A DNA stretch of 64,000 nt from Branchipolynoe longqiensis (Eukaryota > Annelida > Polychaeta > Phyllodocida > Polynoidae), in the NCBI GenBank assembly GCA_030323885.1, contig CM059194.1, positions 11,146,963 through 11,210,962 on the forward strand, in the 5' to 3' direction. The notes beneath the pieces are model-generated. The model had not been told where the DNA came from. It saw only the letters and a program-made list of their open reading frames with translations, and ran no database searches. Below are positions 33,220 through 43,534 of the stretch, one piece after another. Every line of letters begins with the position of its first letter. Positions within the stretch are counted from its first letter, which is position 1. The translations under genes and the position numbers were made by a program.

Positions 33220-33847
33220 GAGAGCGTGTATATAAACAGATGAGAGGGACAACTCCCATACTAGACCGTGTAACAACTGCCGACTGTGGCGCTCCAAGTG
33301 GTGGTTGTTGAACAGTATATGACACAGCTGTCAAACTCAAGGCATTGTCAATGGCAGTGAGCAATCTTCGTACAGAAAAAGTGAAATATCTCTAAAACTA
33401 CACCACATAGAAACAAACTGTTTGGAACACATATAGAAAACATATTTAACGATGAGACTATATTAAATTCATATGGCTAGGGTTCTGTATTTATATTAAT
33501 TTTGAATAAAATACACGTTTTGCACTACACGTACGGCAAACTCAAGGCATTGTCAATGGCGGTGAGCAATCTTCATACAGAAAAAGTGAAATATCTCTAA
33601 AACCACACGACCAGACACAAACCGCTTGGAACACATATAGAAAACATGTTTACCAAAAGGATTATATTAAATTGATACGGTTAGGCTTCTGCATTTCTAT
33701 TAATTTTGAATAAAAACAAATGTTTTGCACTGCACGTACCGTCAAACTCAAAGCTTGTTCAACACTAACCGCCAGGAACGCCACTGTAGTCTGTGTTACC
33801 GATTTTCGCGGGAGTTGTCCCTCTCATCTGTTTATATACACGCTCTC
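33220..33847. mobile_element. MULE-like element with long inverted ends and tandem core
   Basis: The direct repeat TGGTGATACCA (33209-33219 and 33848-33858) is an 11-bp target duplication. Inside it, 38 bp starting GAGAGCGTGTATATAAACAG are perfectly complementary to the right end. Between the ends are two ~206-bp tandem copies of a core beginning CAAACTCAAGGCATTGTCAA. Long TIRs with 9-11 bp duplications point to Mutator-like elements; no transposase is present. Confidence 0.85.
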
Positions 33848-34029
33848 TGGTGATACCATATTGCACTTAGTTTCCAGGAGGTGGTGCCACCATATCAATA
33901 AGATCCCTGCCCGGGATTGAGTATACTGACATGGGCCATCTGGAATAGACGCACTCTCCCCACCATTACTCATACATTTTGGCTAGTACTATATAGGTTA
34001 TGCACATTTAGAATCTCACCGATGATCAT

Positions 34030-34740
34030 TGCCCACTCTGGTATGAACTTAGATGTTGCTTCGACATAACCCTTCCAAGTTCCAGGTGGTGGAATCGGTT
34101 AGAGTGGTGGTCGCTTCCAGTGCGGACGGTCGGGAGTTCGAATTCCAGCCGAGTCAAACCAATGACTTACAAAATTGATACTTGTCTCTATCTAGCCTGG
34201 TTTCGGGGCAGTCGTAGGGCAGGGCAATGTCTGGTTAGCTCAGCTTCAGGATGCTCTGACTGAGTGGGAAATCAGGACATGGTGCCGACGGCCTGATATC
34301 CGAGTGGGATAATTTGTTTGTTGTTGTTTTACGTCCTAGCAACATCTAAGGTCATATCAGGACAACTACCGACTTGTGACAGTGAGCACTCATGGGGACT
34401 TTATAGTGCTGCCCCACTGGGAAATCAGGCCGCCGTCACCATGACCCAATATCCCATTCAGTCACATTAGCCTGACACTGAGCCAACCAGTCCTTGCCCT
34501 ATCCTAATAATGCCAAGCACCAATCTAGGAAGCAACAAGTATAGATTTTAAAGTCATTGGTTTGACTCGACCGGGAACCAAACTCCCGACCTTCCGCACG
34601 CGAGGCCCGCGCTCTACCGATTAGGCCCCCGCGCCCGGTAACCCAGTGGGATAAAGACTAGTTGGCATGAGTGCACATGGTCACAAGTCGTTACCTGTCC
34701 TGATATGAACTTAGATATTGCGGGGCCAGAAAATCCCAAC
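34030..34740 (+). mobile_element. SINE family A, interrupted by another SINE A
   Basis: A tail fragment (34030-34080) is followed by a second-head-type copy (box B GAGTTCGAATTCC) running to CCGAGTGGGATAA at 34312. It resumes at 34645 to GAACTTAGATATTGCGGGG. Confidence 0.85.
34313..34644 (-). mobile_element. SINE family A nested in SINE A, 10-bp target duplication
   Basis: AGTGGGATAA flanks the element at 34303-34312 and 34645-34654. Full order from TTTGTTTGTTGTTGTTTTAC to the head complement ATTAGGCCCCCGCGCCCGG. Confidence 0.95.
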
Positions 34741-34801
34741 CCCCTCCCAACCAACCAACCCAAAGTGCCAATTCTCAGTACATTGTGATTTGACACTGTC
34801 A

Positions 34802-35234
34802 AGGCACAGTCACAGCTTACCGGACAGGGGAACCGGACGAGAATTGGACACTGTCCGGTACTGTATGACGATGTCTGGTACATGTCCGGTACCCATCCGG
34901 CGGTGTCCGGTACAAGTTTTGAACATGCACAAAACTTCTACCAGACACCGCCGGACTGACGTGTCCAGTTGGTGTCCGGTACCCATCCGTACATGTCTGG
35001 TACCCATCCGTTGGTGTCCGGTACATGTCCAGTACATGTCCGGTACATGTCCGGTACATGTCCGGTACCCATCCGTTACATGTCCGATTCTCATTCGGTT
35101 CTCGTCCGGTACATGGTATAGGACTACTTTGTCCGGTGGTGCCCTGGACAGCGCAATTGACACCCAATTCCCACTCCAATCTGTCGATACCATTTTTGTG
35201 CACTGGAGAGGACCGGACTAGAAAATTCTTTGTC
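34802..35234. mobile_element. PIF/Harbinger-like MITE E7, truncated at right
   Basis: The left end AGGCACAGTCACAGCTTACC resembles the E8 ends. The interior is an array of GTCCGGTACATG and CCGGACAC words. It stops at TTCTTTGTCCG, where E8 still has ~50 bp to its end, and passes directly into a SINE A head. Overlapping frames on both strands here are word-array artefacts. Confidence 0.8.
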
Positions 35235-35545
35235 CGTCTCCCGTGCTGGTAGATCGTGAGGTCGTGGGTTTGAGTGCCGGTCGAGTCAAACCAATGACTT
35301 TAAAATTGATACTTGTCGCTTCCTAGCCAGGCGCTCGGCATTATTAGGACAGGGCAAGGACTGGTGTGCTCAGTGTCAGGATAATGTGGCTGAGTGGGAT
35401 ACCAGGTCATGGTGCCGGCGGCCTGGTTTCCCAGTGGGACAGGCTATAAAGTTGCCATGAGTGCGCACTGTCACAAGTCGGTACCCATCCTGATATGACC
35501 TTAGATGTTGCTAGGACGTAAAACAACAACAAACAAACAAACAAT
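35235..35545 (+). mobile_element. SINE family A, 5' end missing
   Basis: Starts inside the tRNA-Leu-like head at TCTCCCGTGCTGGTAGATCG and continues normally to CAACAACAAACAAACAAAC. The first ~30 bp of the head are replaced by E7. Confidence 0.9.
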
Positions 35546-35845
35546 CTGAGTTCATATCATGATCGGCACAGACTTGCGACAGTGCGCACTCCTGGTTACT
35601 TTTTAGCCCTCCCCCCACTGGGAGACCAGGATGCTGGCACCATGACCTAATATCCCACTCAGTCACATTATCCTGTCACTGTGCTAACCAGTCCTTGTGC
35701 TATCCTATTAATGCCGAGCACCAGGCTAGGTAGCGACAACTATCAATTATATAAGTCATTGGTTTGACTCGGGTGGGATTTCGAACTCTCGACCTCCCGC
35801 GCGGGAAGTGGGTGCTCTACCGATGATTCAGCCGACGTGTCCTGT
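35546..35845 (-). mobile_element. SINE family A, second head type
   Basis: Body from TGAGTTCATATCATGATCGG to the head complement GATTCAGCCGACGTGTCC; the extreme 3' end is missing because it abuts the previous copy. Confidence 0.8.
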
Positions 35846-35849
35846 GGCT

Positions 35850-36190
35850 CTATAGTATTAGGACTATGGGAGTAGACGTGTTGATGCATAGACACCTCAC
35901 CTGAACGTCGTGGAGTGTATCGAGGTGTAACTTCTTACCGATACGAGTGGTGGTACTCGAAGGCGCGACACTGTTTCGCTTTACTCATTCTCCAGGCGCC
36001 TGTGAGGTTAGGCGACTTTGTAAAACGGCCTCTACTCTCAACGCAGTGGGAGGTCAGTGTATTACTATTAGTGTTAGTATTAGACCGCCGGTGGGCGGGG
36101 GAGTGTATGGGGGTGGGTGGGGTGCGGGCAGTGTTAGTGTTACTGGTTATGGCAGTACATTGTATGGGAGGTGGTCAATTACAGCACAAT
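35850..36190. other. no gene recognised
   Basis: Moderately GC-rich sequence ahead of the TA run that hosts the DIRS element. Short frames exist but none has a recognisable domain. Confidence 0.4.
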
Positions 36191-36212
36191 TATATATATA
36201 TATATATATATA

Positions 36213-36282
36213 TTTTACCTCGGTAAACAGCCTCAGGCTAGCCTCAGGCTAGGGAGAGGTAAGCACGTCCGGTACCAGCAAT
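36213..36282 (+). repeat. DIRS left terminal repeat
   Basis: Starts TTTTACCTCGGTAAACAGCC. Positions 36213-36257 are perfectly complementary to 43294-43338 (ICR) and 36247-36282 to 43535-43570 (right terminus). It contains a small tandem duplication, CCTCAGGCTAG twice. Confidence 0.95.
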
Positions 36283-36896
36283 TAGCATATACAACTCACG
36301 ACTGGATAACGTGTCGTTGGGTTGCTCCGGCAAAATTAGTCTACATACAAGCAAATACGCAGTAAGTATAATAAAAACTGTGGTTAGCTTAATTATGATG
36401 CATTAGAGCATCAATATGGAAAGTTTAGACTTTTGTTGGTCCAATTTGGACGAGTTATTTGGTTATAAACAACCAAGGATAGAACACTCGAGTGGGTTTC
36501 TCGAAGGAACCAAACCGGTCATTAGCGGTTATGTCAACACCCGGGTCACCGTGTGACTATGGGTAGAGATGTGGGTTTCGCCCTATCTCATGTGGAAATT
36601 CTCTCGTACTCTAATAGAGAGTAATGTTGGAGATGCTCCTGGGTTTCTTTTATAGACTCCCCTAGACAAAAATTTGTTCAGGCGTTTCTCCGAGTTTCGT
36701 AGCATTTTCTCCAACTTGTTGACGTAGTAGTCACAGGTGGGAGAAGTGTGCGGAACAGAGGGATGGGCGGGCCGATACACTGGTCCCGACCCCGCGTAAG
36801 GTTTGGGCTTGACCCACAACCCACGCACAAATTTAGCTTATTACGCCTGTGTTATAACGGTATAAACACGTTCTTTAACACCAATAGATGTCCAAA
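36283..36896 (+). other. DIRS leader region
   Basis: Lies between the left terminal repeat and the nested LINE. It has a short open stretch from the ATG near 36416 (MESLDFCWSNLDELFG...) that stops after 46 codons. A splice-acceptor-like TTTGTTTCAG lies just before the gag-like ATG at 38985, so a leader exon is possible. Both are inference. Confidence 0.4.
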
Positions 36897-37298
36897 TCTT
36901 TTTTTTATTTTTTTTATTGAGGCTGTATTTATACTGTCCATAGCATATAAGCCTGGGTATTCAGGCTTGTTTTCAATGCTGGCCAGCTGTAGTGTTGGTG
37001 TTGTCTTATCACACAGTAGCTGCTGATAAGGTATTTGATTGCCTGTATTTCAGTAGCAGATAGATAGTTGGTTGGTCTGGTTAGTACTATAGTAGTCTAT
37101 GTTAATTTTTTTGGATTTTCTTGGCATATATGTGCTTTATTTTTTCTACTCTTATTTCTAGACTAGCCTACTCCTATTTACATATCATAGGCTTGTACGC
37201 AGCTGTGTGTTATCTGGGTGCTTTTGGTATGGTTACCTTCCATTGGGCGTCTCGCTGGTGGGCCGTGACATGTATCACCTGCCCCTTTGCGGTGCAGC

Positions 37299-38930
37299 TT
37301 AGTTGGGGGTTCCTAGCCTTATTTTGCACAGATATTTTTTGTATGTTTTTAGGTCAGGAATTTGTCGTTCCTTTACTGTTTGGGCATTCCACACCTTGGC
37401 AGCCATTTCTAGCGTGCTTCTCTCGTGAGCTTTTATTTGGCTTCTGGTCTGCTTTAGTAGTGGCGCATTATTTGCTCTAGTTGCCCTTTGTGGTTTTGTT
37501 AGGAGTTTATTGTCTTGACTATAGCTGTGTAGTGGTCTGCACTGACCTCTCAGGCAAGTAACCACATAGACAGGTAGGCGTGGGGAGTGTGTTGATATCA
37601 GGGAGCCTAGGTGGTGTAATGGTTAGCACACTGGCCCGGAATGCAAAGAGATGTGGGTTCGAGTCCCGCTCTAGGCACAGTAATTCCCATTTTCATCACC
37701 CCCACAACACTGGTTGCCGTGATCAGGATCCTGTACAAGCTTTGCGCTGTATGGTTGTTGAACCTACCCTGTGTATGTATGTGTTAGTGCATTGCCTGTA
37801 TGTATGTAATTGTAAGCATTACAAGACTTACAATTCCAGGGGGACGAGTGTAGTGGTCTGCACTGACCTCTCAGGCAAGTAACCACATAGACAGGTAGGC
37901 GTGGGGAGTGTGTTGATATCAGGGAGCCTAGGTGGTGTAATGGTTAGCACACTGGCCCGGAATGCAAAGAGATGTGGGTTCGAGTCCCGCTCTAGGCACA
38001 GTAATTCCCATTTTCATCACCCCCACGACAGCTGTATGCTAATGTTTTCAGATGAATTATTCTCCTATTTTCTAGCAATTTTACTTTGGTTCTTTTGTGT
38101 ATGTCATAGGTGGGGTGCAGCTTGTCTACTCTGAGGCAGATTTTCAGGGCTCTGTTCTGTAGTGTTTGCAGTTTTTTTAGAAGTTCTTTCTTTGCACCCA
38201 TGTAGTTTACATCTCCATAGTCAAAATAGGGTAGCACCATGCCCTTGAAGATTTTTATTGACATTTCTTGTGTCATGTAGTCTCTTAGCTTTGCAAATAG
38301 CCACAGTTTGTGGTTTACCTTTTGGACAATTTTGTTTATACATAGGTTGTAGTTTAGTTGGCTGTCCAACTCAAGGCCTAGGTATTTGTAATGGTCTACA
38401 TTTTCTAGTGTTTGGCTTCCTAGCTTACAGTGTAGTTTTCTTTCTGGCATTTGTTTATGCGAGAAGAGAACTGTTTTTGACTTGCTTGTGTTGATGGTTA
38501 TTTTGTTGGACTCACACCACTCATCCAGTTTTAGTAGGAGCTTGTTTAGTTTAGTTATTACCTCCTCTTCTGTGGTGCTGTTTGCATATATGACTGTGTC
38601 ATCTGCATATAGTTGAAGGCATTCGGTTTGTAACCATTTTCAAGATCGTTTATGTAGATTATAAAGAGCAGTGGCCCTAGCACTGACCCTTGGGGTACAC
38701 CACATGTGACAGGTTGGTTGTCTGATAGTGTATTGTTTATTTTTGTTCTCTGTTGCCTGTCTTTCAGGTAGCATTTTATCCAGTCCATAGTGTTGGATTT
38801 TATGCCATGGATTCTAGTTTTTCCAATAGTATGTTATGGTCTACTGTATCGAATGCTTTGCTGAAGTCAATGAAGGCTGCTCCAACTAATTGTTTTTGGT
38901 TCATAGTCCAAATGAGTTTGAAACAACCAT
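37299..38930 (-). pseudogene. LINE reverse transcriptase, C-terminal part, broken
   Basis: Read on the minus strand: [19 protein letters not shown] (RT motif A region), then [20 protein letters not shown] (motif B region), then a frameshift near 38612 just before the YADD box (motif C), then KYLGLELDSQLN and the thumb region to about 38030. There the SINE insertion cuts the frame, and the C-terminus resumes at 37520 and ends KTYKKYLCKIRLGTPN at 37299. The endonuclease and N-terminal RT are missing. The motif style fits the Jockey/CR1/L2/I side of non-LTR elements; exact clade not determined. Confidence 0.9.
37529..38029 (+). mobile_element. SINE family D dimer nested in the LINE
   Basis: AGCTGT at 37523-37528 and 38030-38035 may be a short target duplication. 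Unit 1 (about 37529-37849) has TAGTGGTCTGCACTGACCTC, box A GGTGTAATGGTTAGCACACT, box B GGGTTCGAGTCCC and the body; unit 2 repeats the first ~180 bp nearly identically and stops at CATCACCCCCACGAC. Confidence 0.9.
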
Positions 38931-38984
38931 ATTGTGACATATATATATACCGGGACTGACCAAAAATGTTTGTTTCAGTTCCCG

Positions 38985-40334
38985 ATGGCCACGAAGCGGA
39001 GTAAGCGCGGTGCAGCAGCAGCCGAGGGGCGTGTTCCGAGTGGAGTGGACGAGGAGTACGACTCCTCACCTGTGTTGTCGGCCAGGGCCGTCGACACAGC
39101 CCCGGGCGCATATCCTCTCCGACCCGGACGAGGACGCAGTGCCTGATGTGCCTGCGCCTCCAGATTGGGAGGCTCGCTTTGCAAGATTGGAAAGCCACAT
39201 CTTGACTGCCAAATCGCCTGTGTCTCGGAAGCGGCGTAGGCCGAGTGTCCAAGAGGATTCATTTGAGGATTTCTTGGACACAGACTCGGCGGTGGAGCTT
39301 AAGGCTCCTCCTCCTCCTTCTCCTAAACGGAGGAAGAAGAAGAAACAGGTGATTTCTTCGGGTGATGAATTCACCAAGGAGCGGGCAGAGTCTGGTTTTG
39401 CGCAAAAAGCGGAAGACTAAGTCCAAAAAGAAGAAGAGGAAGAGGAAATATTCTTCTTCTGAGTCGTCCACTGAGTCTACTTCTACGGAATCAGACTCAG
39501 ACACCATATATGAAGGGGTCTATGCGGACATTGGCACTAAAGTGGCTAAGAAGGTGGAGAAGCCAAAGGCTAAGCGGGTTAAAACCACTACGCTTATGCG
39601 CGAGACCGTGAATGGTCATTTTCGCACGTTCAAACCGGCGGAGGTTATCTCCAAGTTAGGAGATGAGTTAACAGGCATAAAGGGTGTTCCCAACTCCATC
39701 ATTAAAGAAATGGATCGGGATGTCAATATGACGGATGACCGTAAGAAGTTTGAGGATGTGTTGCACACAGTGCATAAGGCAGTGTTGGCTACCCTAACAG
39801 CTATTGTTCCTGTGGCTAATAGGATGCAGAGTGAAAATAAGTTCTCGTCTTTGGCTAAGACAATGGACAAAGGCATTGCAGTGCTAGCGATACCTGTCGT
39901 TTCGAAGATATGAAAATGTCTTCAAGTCAGTTTGCACAGATGCTGGCAAAGAAGTGGCTCGCTCTAAGAAGGTTACCGATAATGAGGGGAAGGAGTTTAC
40001 GCTCTATCTTGCTCCAGAGCCGATTAAAGGGAAACCTTTAGATAATACCAAGATGTTTGGCGGTCAACTACAATACCTCTATAAAGAGGTAGAGACTGCA
40101 GCCAAGAGTGGCAAAAACATGGATGGCAAGAAGAAACAGGAAGTTCCTCGTTTCAAAAAGTCACGAGGGGATTTTCGTCCACGACGGTTCACCAGAGGAA
40201 CCAGACCGAGTTCAAACTTCGGTCAAGGGTTTCGGGGCCGGGGCGCTCGCCCAGGCTGGACCGACAACACCGCACGGCCAATAGGTCGAGGGTTCAACTC
40301 GTCGAGACCTTTCCCCAGGGGCGGGTCCAAGTAG
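38985..40334 (+). pseudogene. DIRS gag-like ORF1, frameshifted
   Basis: ATG at 38985 follows TTTGTTTCAGTTCCCG. Coding similarity shifts frame at about 39090-39120, 39400 and 39900, so three frames carry consecutive pieces. The first part is Lys/Arg- and Ser/Asp-rich with runs such as KKRKTKSKKKKRKRKYSSSE, likely nuclear or nucleic-acid binding. The last part (39954-40334) is rich in Arg/Gly/Phe (FGQGFRGRGARPGW), like nucleic-acid-binding tails. The role as gag is inferred from position. The shifts may be mutations or assembly indels. Confidence 0.8.
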
Positions 40335-40399
40335 AGGTCCAAACACAAACTTTACAAGTCCCTGCAGCCTCTAAAAACACACAAACTGTAAGCAACTTT

Positions 40400-42250
40400 G
40401 TGGCTGGTAATATTAGTAATCATATTTCTGAGTGGCACAAAATTACTAGTGACCAAGAAATTATAGAAATAGTTAGGGGTGTTCACATTCCCTTTACACA
40501 AATTCCTGTACAAAGTATAATACCTTTTCCATATAACATTCAACCAGTTGAACGAGACGCACTAACTAAACAGGTACATAAATTCTTTGAGAAAGGAATT
40601 ATACAAAAAGTGACACACTGTTCAGGACAGTTTATTTCAAACATTTTCTCGAGACCGAAGCCTAATGGTGATGTTCGAATGATCCTGGATTTAACAATCC
40701 TTAATAAAAGGGTGGAATATCGACATTTTAAAATGTTCTCTCTAGATACGGCACGAGATCTGATTACACCAGATGCGTGGATGGCTAGTGTTGATTTACA
40801 GGATGCATATTATACGCTTCCCATAATGGAACAATACCGAAAATTTCTTCGATTTATTTGGGATAACCAACTCTATGAGTTTACCTGTATGCCGAATGGC
40901 TTAGCTTGTGCGCCACGTTTATTTACTAAATTGCTTAAACCTGTTTTCTCGGTAATGGCGAGGAAGGGTCATATAATGTTTCCATACATAGATGATTCTT
41001 TTATTATAGCATCAACACAAATTGGTTGTGTGAATGCAGTTTTGGATTTATGTGCATTACTCACTAAATTGGGGTTTTATGTACATCAACAAAAGTCAGT
41101 GTTTAAACCAACAAAACAACTCAAATGTTTAGGGTTTATTCTGGATACACAGTCCCTTACAGTGTCGATAACAGAACAAAAACTAATTAAGTTTATGACT
41201 ACAGCGACTCAGCTTATTAAGTTATCAAAGCCAAAAATTAGACAGGTTGCTGTTCTTATTGGCATAATGACCTCATATGCACCTGCTGTGTTATATGGGA
41301 AGGCCCATATTAAGTCGCTAGAAATAGATAAAAATTTAGCGTTAACACGAACTAAAGGCAATTTTGAGCGAAAGATGTTTATTTCGCAAGAAGGGTTACA
41401 GGATATTGGATGGTGGATGCAACATATAGCAAGTTCACCAAATCCAATCCGCATGGCGGAACCTAATACAGTAATTACTACTGATGCTTCGTTAGAAGGT
41501 TGGGGAGCTCATCGAGATGGGGTCACAACAGGAGGTAGATGGCTTGATGATGAAAAATCAGACTATATTAATGCACTAGAATTGCGTGCTATTTATCTGG
41601 GCTTACGTAGTTTAGTAAAGATAAATAAATCACAGGTTAGAATACTAACTGATAATACTACTGCCATGGCATATATTCGTAACATGGGTGGAACCAAATC
41701 AAAGTCTTGCAATCAGTTATCTAAACTGATTTGGAACTGGGCACAGGCTCAACAAGTCTGGCTGACTGTAGCGCATATTCCAGGGTCACAAAATACACTT
41801 GCAGATTATAAAAGTAGAAATTTCCATGACCATTTAGAGTGGTCTCTCTCTACACATTTGTTTAACTTCGTTTGTGAAAAATGGGGTACACCTGAAGTTG
41901 ACTTATTTGCATCACGAAATAATAACAAGTTACCCTGTTATGTTTCTTGGCATCCTGAACCGGATGCTTGGAAAGTAGATGCGTTTGCTATTACTTGGGA
42001 AAATAATTATTTTTATATTTTCCCACCATTTAGCATTATCAGCCGAGTAGTGAGAAAAATCGGCTTGGAAGGGACACATGCGATACTGGTGGTGCCCGAT
42101 TGGGACACGCAACCTTGGCTGCCAGCAGTTTCACAACTGGCAAAAGATCGTATACGATTCCCAAGAAAACTCGGGAATCTGACGCACCACGGACCGCTAG
42201 TGGTTCACGGCGACGTGTCAACGACGCCCCTATTGGCATTCCTTTTCTAA
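40400..42250 (+). CDS. DIRS ORF2: reverse transcriptase, RNase H, methyltransferase-like domain
   Basis: 616 open codons counted from a GTG; the frame is open further upstream, overlapping the gag end in the -1 frame, with no ATG before the RT core. RT: VDLQDAYY with D132 (motif A), MPNGLACAPRLF about 164-175 (motif B), YIDD 196-199 (motif C). RNase H: D362 in TTDASLEGWGA, E394 in NALELRA, D418 in ILTDNT, D469 in NTLADYKSR. Residues 495-575 contain DLFAS and FPPF in the spacing of the Dam-like methyltransferase domain known in DIRS elements. The enzyme would copy element RNA to DNA before recombinase-mediated integration. No internal stop or frameshift seen, unlike its neighbours. The last 150 bp overlap the recombinase frame. 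Confidence 0.95.
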   Translation: MAGNISNHISEWHKITSDQEIIEIVRGVHIPFTQIPVQSIIPFPYNIQPVERDALTKQVHKFFEKGIIQKVTHCSGQFISNIFSRPKPNGDVRMILDLTILNKRVEYRHFKMFSLDTARDLITPDAWMASVDLQDAYYTLPIMEQYRKFLRFIWDNQLYEFTCMPNGLACAPRLFTKLLKPVFSVMARKGHIMFPYIDDSFIIASTQIGCVNAVLDLCALLTKLGFYVHQQKSVFKPTKQLKCLGFILDTQSLTVSITEQKLIKFMTTATQLIKLSKPKIRQVAVLIGIMTSYAPAVLYGKAHIKSLEIDKNLALTRTKGNFERKMFISQEGLQDIGWWMQHIASSPNPIRMAEPNTVITTDASLEGWGAHRDGVTTGGRWLDDEKSDYINALELRAIYLGLRSLVKINKSQVRILTDNTTAMAYIRNMGGTKSKSCNQLSKLIWNWAQAQQVWLTVAHIPGSQNTLADYKSRNFHDHLEWSLSTHLFNFVCEKWGTPEVDLFASRNNNKLPCYVSWHPEPDAWKVDAFAITWENNYFYIFPPFSIISRVVRKIGLEGTHAILVVPDWDTQPWLPAVSQLAKDRIRFPRKLGNLTHHGPLVVHGDVSTTPLLAFLF

Positions 42251-43210
42251 GGAAGCAGCTACAGCAATTTGGATTGGACAGAATTACTGAGGATAGGATA
42301 GTATCGGATGCCTGGAGGCCAGGAACTGTCAAAATGTATACAACCTATTTAAAGAAATGGGGTGTACATTGTTTGTTAATGAAAGTTAAGCCAACAAATC
42401 CAAAGATTTCACAAGTAGCTCGGTTTTCTTCGTTCTCTAGAGGATGAAGGACTTTCCTTTGGATCGATTAATGCGGCGAGGTGTGCGTTATCAATTATAT
42501 TACCTAGAATTGATGGCGAAACAGTTGGAAAACATTATGTTATTTGTTATTTACTTCGTTCAATTTATCAAAGGAATCCTCCAAAACCAAAGTATAGTCG
42601 GTTTTGGGATGTTTCTATAGTATTTAAGTTGTTTCAGGCTTGGCCTCACAACTCGTGGTTAGATATAAAACAGTTAGGTTTTAAGGTCGCGGTCCTGTTA
42701 TTGTTAGTAACCGGACACAGAGGACAGACGATTGTTGCTTTATCCTTAACTGGATTAGAAATAGACAAGCAACAAGCTACGTTTGATTTAGAAAAATTGC
42801 TCAAATCGAACACGTTAGGTGACCCTTTATCAACGGTTCACTTAGACTGTTTTCCGAATGATCGGAAATTATGTGTTGTGTCGGCCATACGGGCTTATAT
42901 ATACAAGACAAAGGATTTACGTGCATCACAACAACTATTAGTGAGCTTTATAAAGCCACATAAGGCGATTTCACGAGACACACTTGCCAGATGGACAATT
43001 ACGGTGTTGAAATTGGCTGGAGTGGATACGAGTAAATACTCTTCCCACTCAACTAGAGGAGCCATGGTCTCCAAGGCACGGGTGCTTGGTATTTCTGTGA
43101 AAAGAATACTAGCGCATGCAGGCTGGAAGACGGCTAAGTCGTTTGCAAAACATTATAATAAACGACTAGAAAAGCCTACCGGCGTTGCAAAGCGTCTTCT
43201 CGCCAACTAA
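42100..43210 (+). pseudogene. DIRS tyrosine recombinase ORF3, one frameshift
   Basis: The first frame (42100-42447) overlaps the end of ORF2 and gives a basic N-terminus and the start of the core-binding domain (KQLQQFGLDRITEDRIVSD). Similarity moves to another frame at the T-run 42422-42428 and stays open to 43210. The catalytic part has Arg in VTGHRGQT, the HSTR box (HxxR), LAHAGW and the Tyr in FAKHYNK, so all expected catalytic residues are present. The enzyme would insert a circular DNA copy. A single indel separates this copy from an intact frame; sequencing error is possible. Confidence 0.9.
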
Positions 43211-43293
43211 CAAGAATAGGTGAGAACAAAAATTTAGAATGTTATAATAATAAGAAAGAATGATATTAAGGATAAAAATGAATTATGTAAAGG

Positions 43294-43428
43294 TCTCCCT
43301 AGCCTGAGGCTAGCCTGAGGCTGTTTACCGAGGTAAAATAGTATAGTTATACGAGTCTTACCTTGGTACAGATGATGGATAACTGTTGTTTTACCGAGGT
43401 ATAAGCCTCGGATAGATGTGGGCTAGGG
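43294..43428 (+). repeat. DIRS internal complementary region (ICR)
   Basis: 43294-43338 is the exact complement of the left terminus (45 bp) and 43339-43428 the exact complement of the right terminus (90 bp), joined at GTAAAA/TAGTAT. In DIRS1 this region is thought to template the joining of the ends into a circle. Confidence 0.95.
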
Positions 43429-43534
43429 CCCTCCCGCCACACCCTGCCACATCTATTCCGTTGGTGTACCTTTTCGGTAAAGTAATAGTATCCATTGTTT
43501 GAAAGTCATTTTTATCCTCAATAAGTAGGTTAAG

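Larger units (their letters stand above)
36897..38945 (-). mobile_element. LINE family L, 5'-truncated, inserted in DIRS
   Basis: The T-rich left edge at 36897-36920 is the complement of the 3' end. The 3' UTR matches the copies at 24537, 31741 and 46494. Coding sequence starts in mid reverse transcriptase at the right edge near 38930. No clear target duplication found; right edge uncertain by about 15 bp. Confidence 0.85.

Noticed and set aside
34718..35221. 167-codon plus-strand frame and overlapping minus-strand frames
   Set aside because: The frames come from the GTCCGGTAC word array of MITE E7; similar frames occur in E8.
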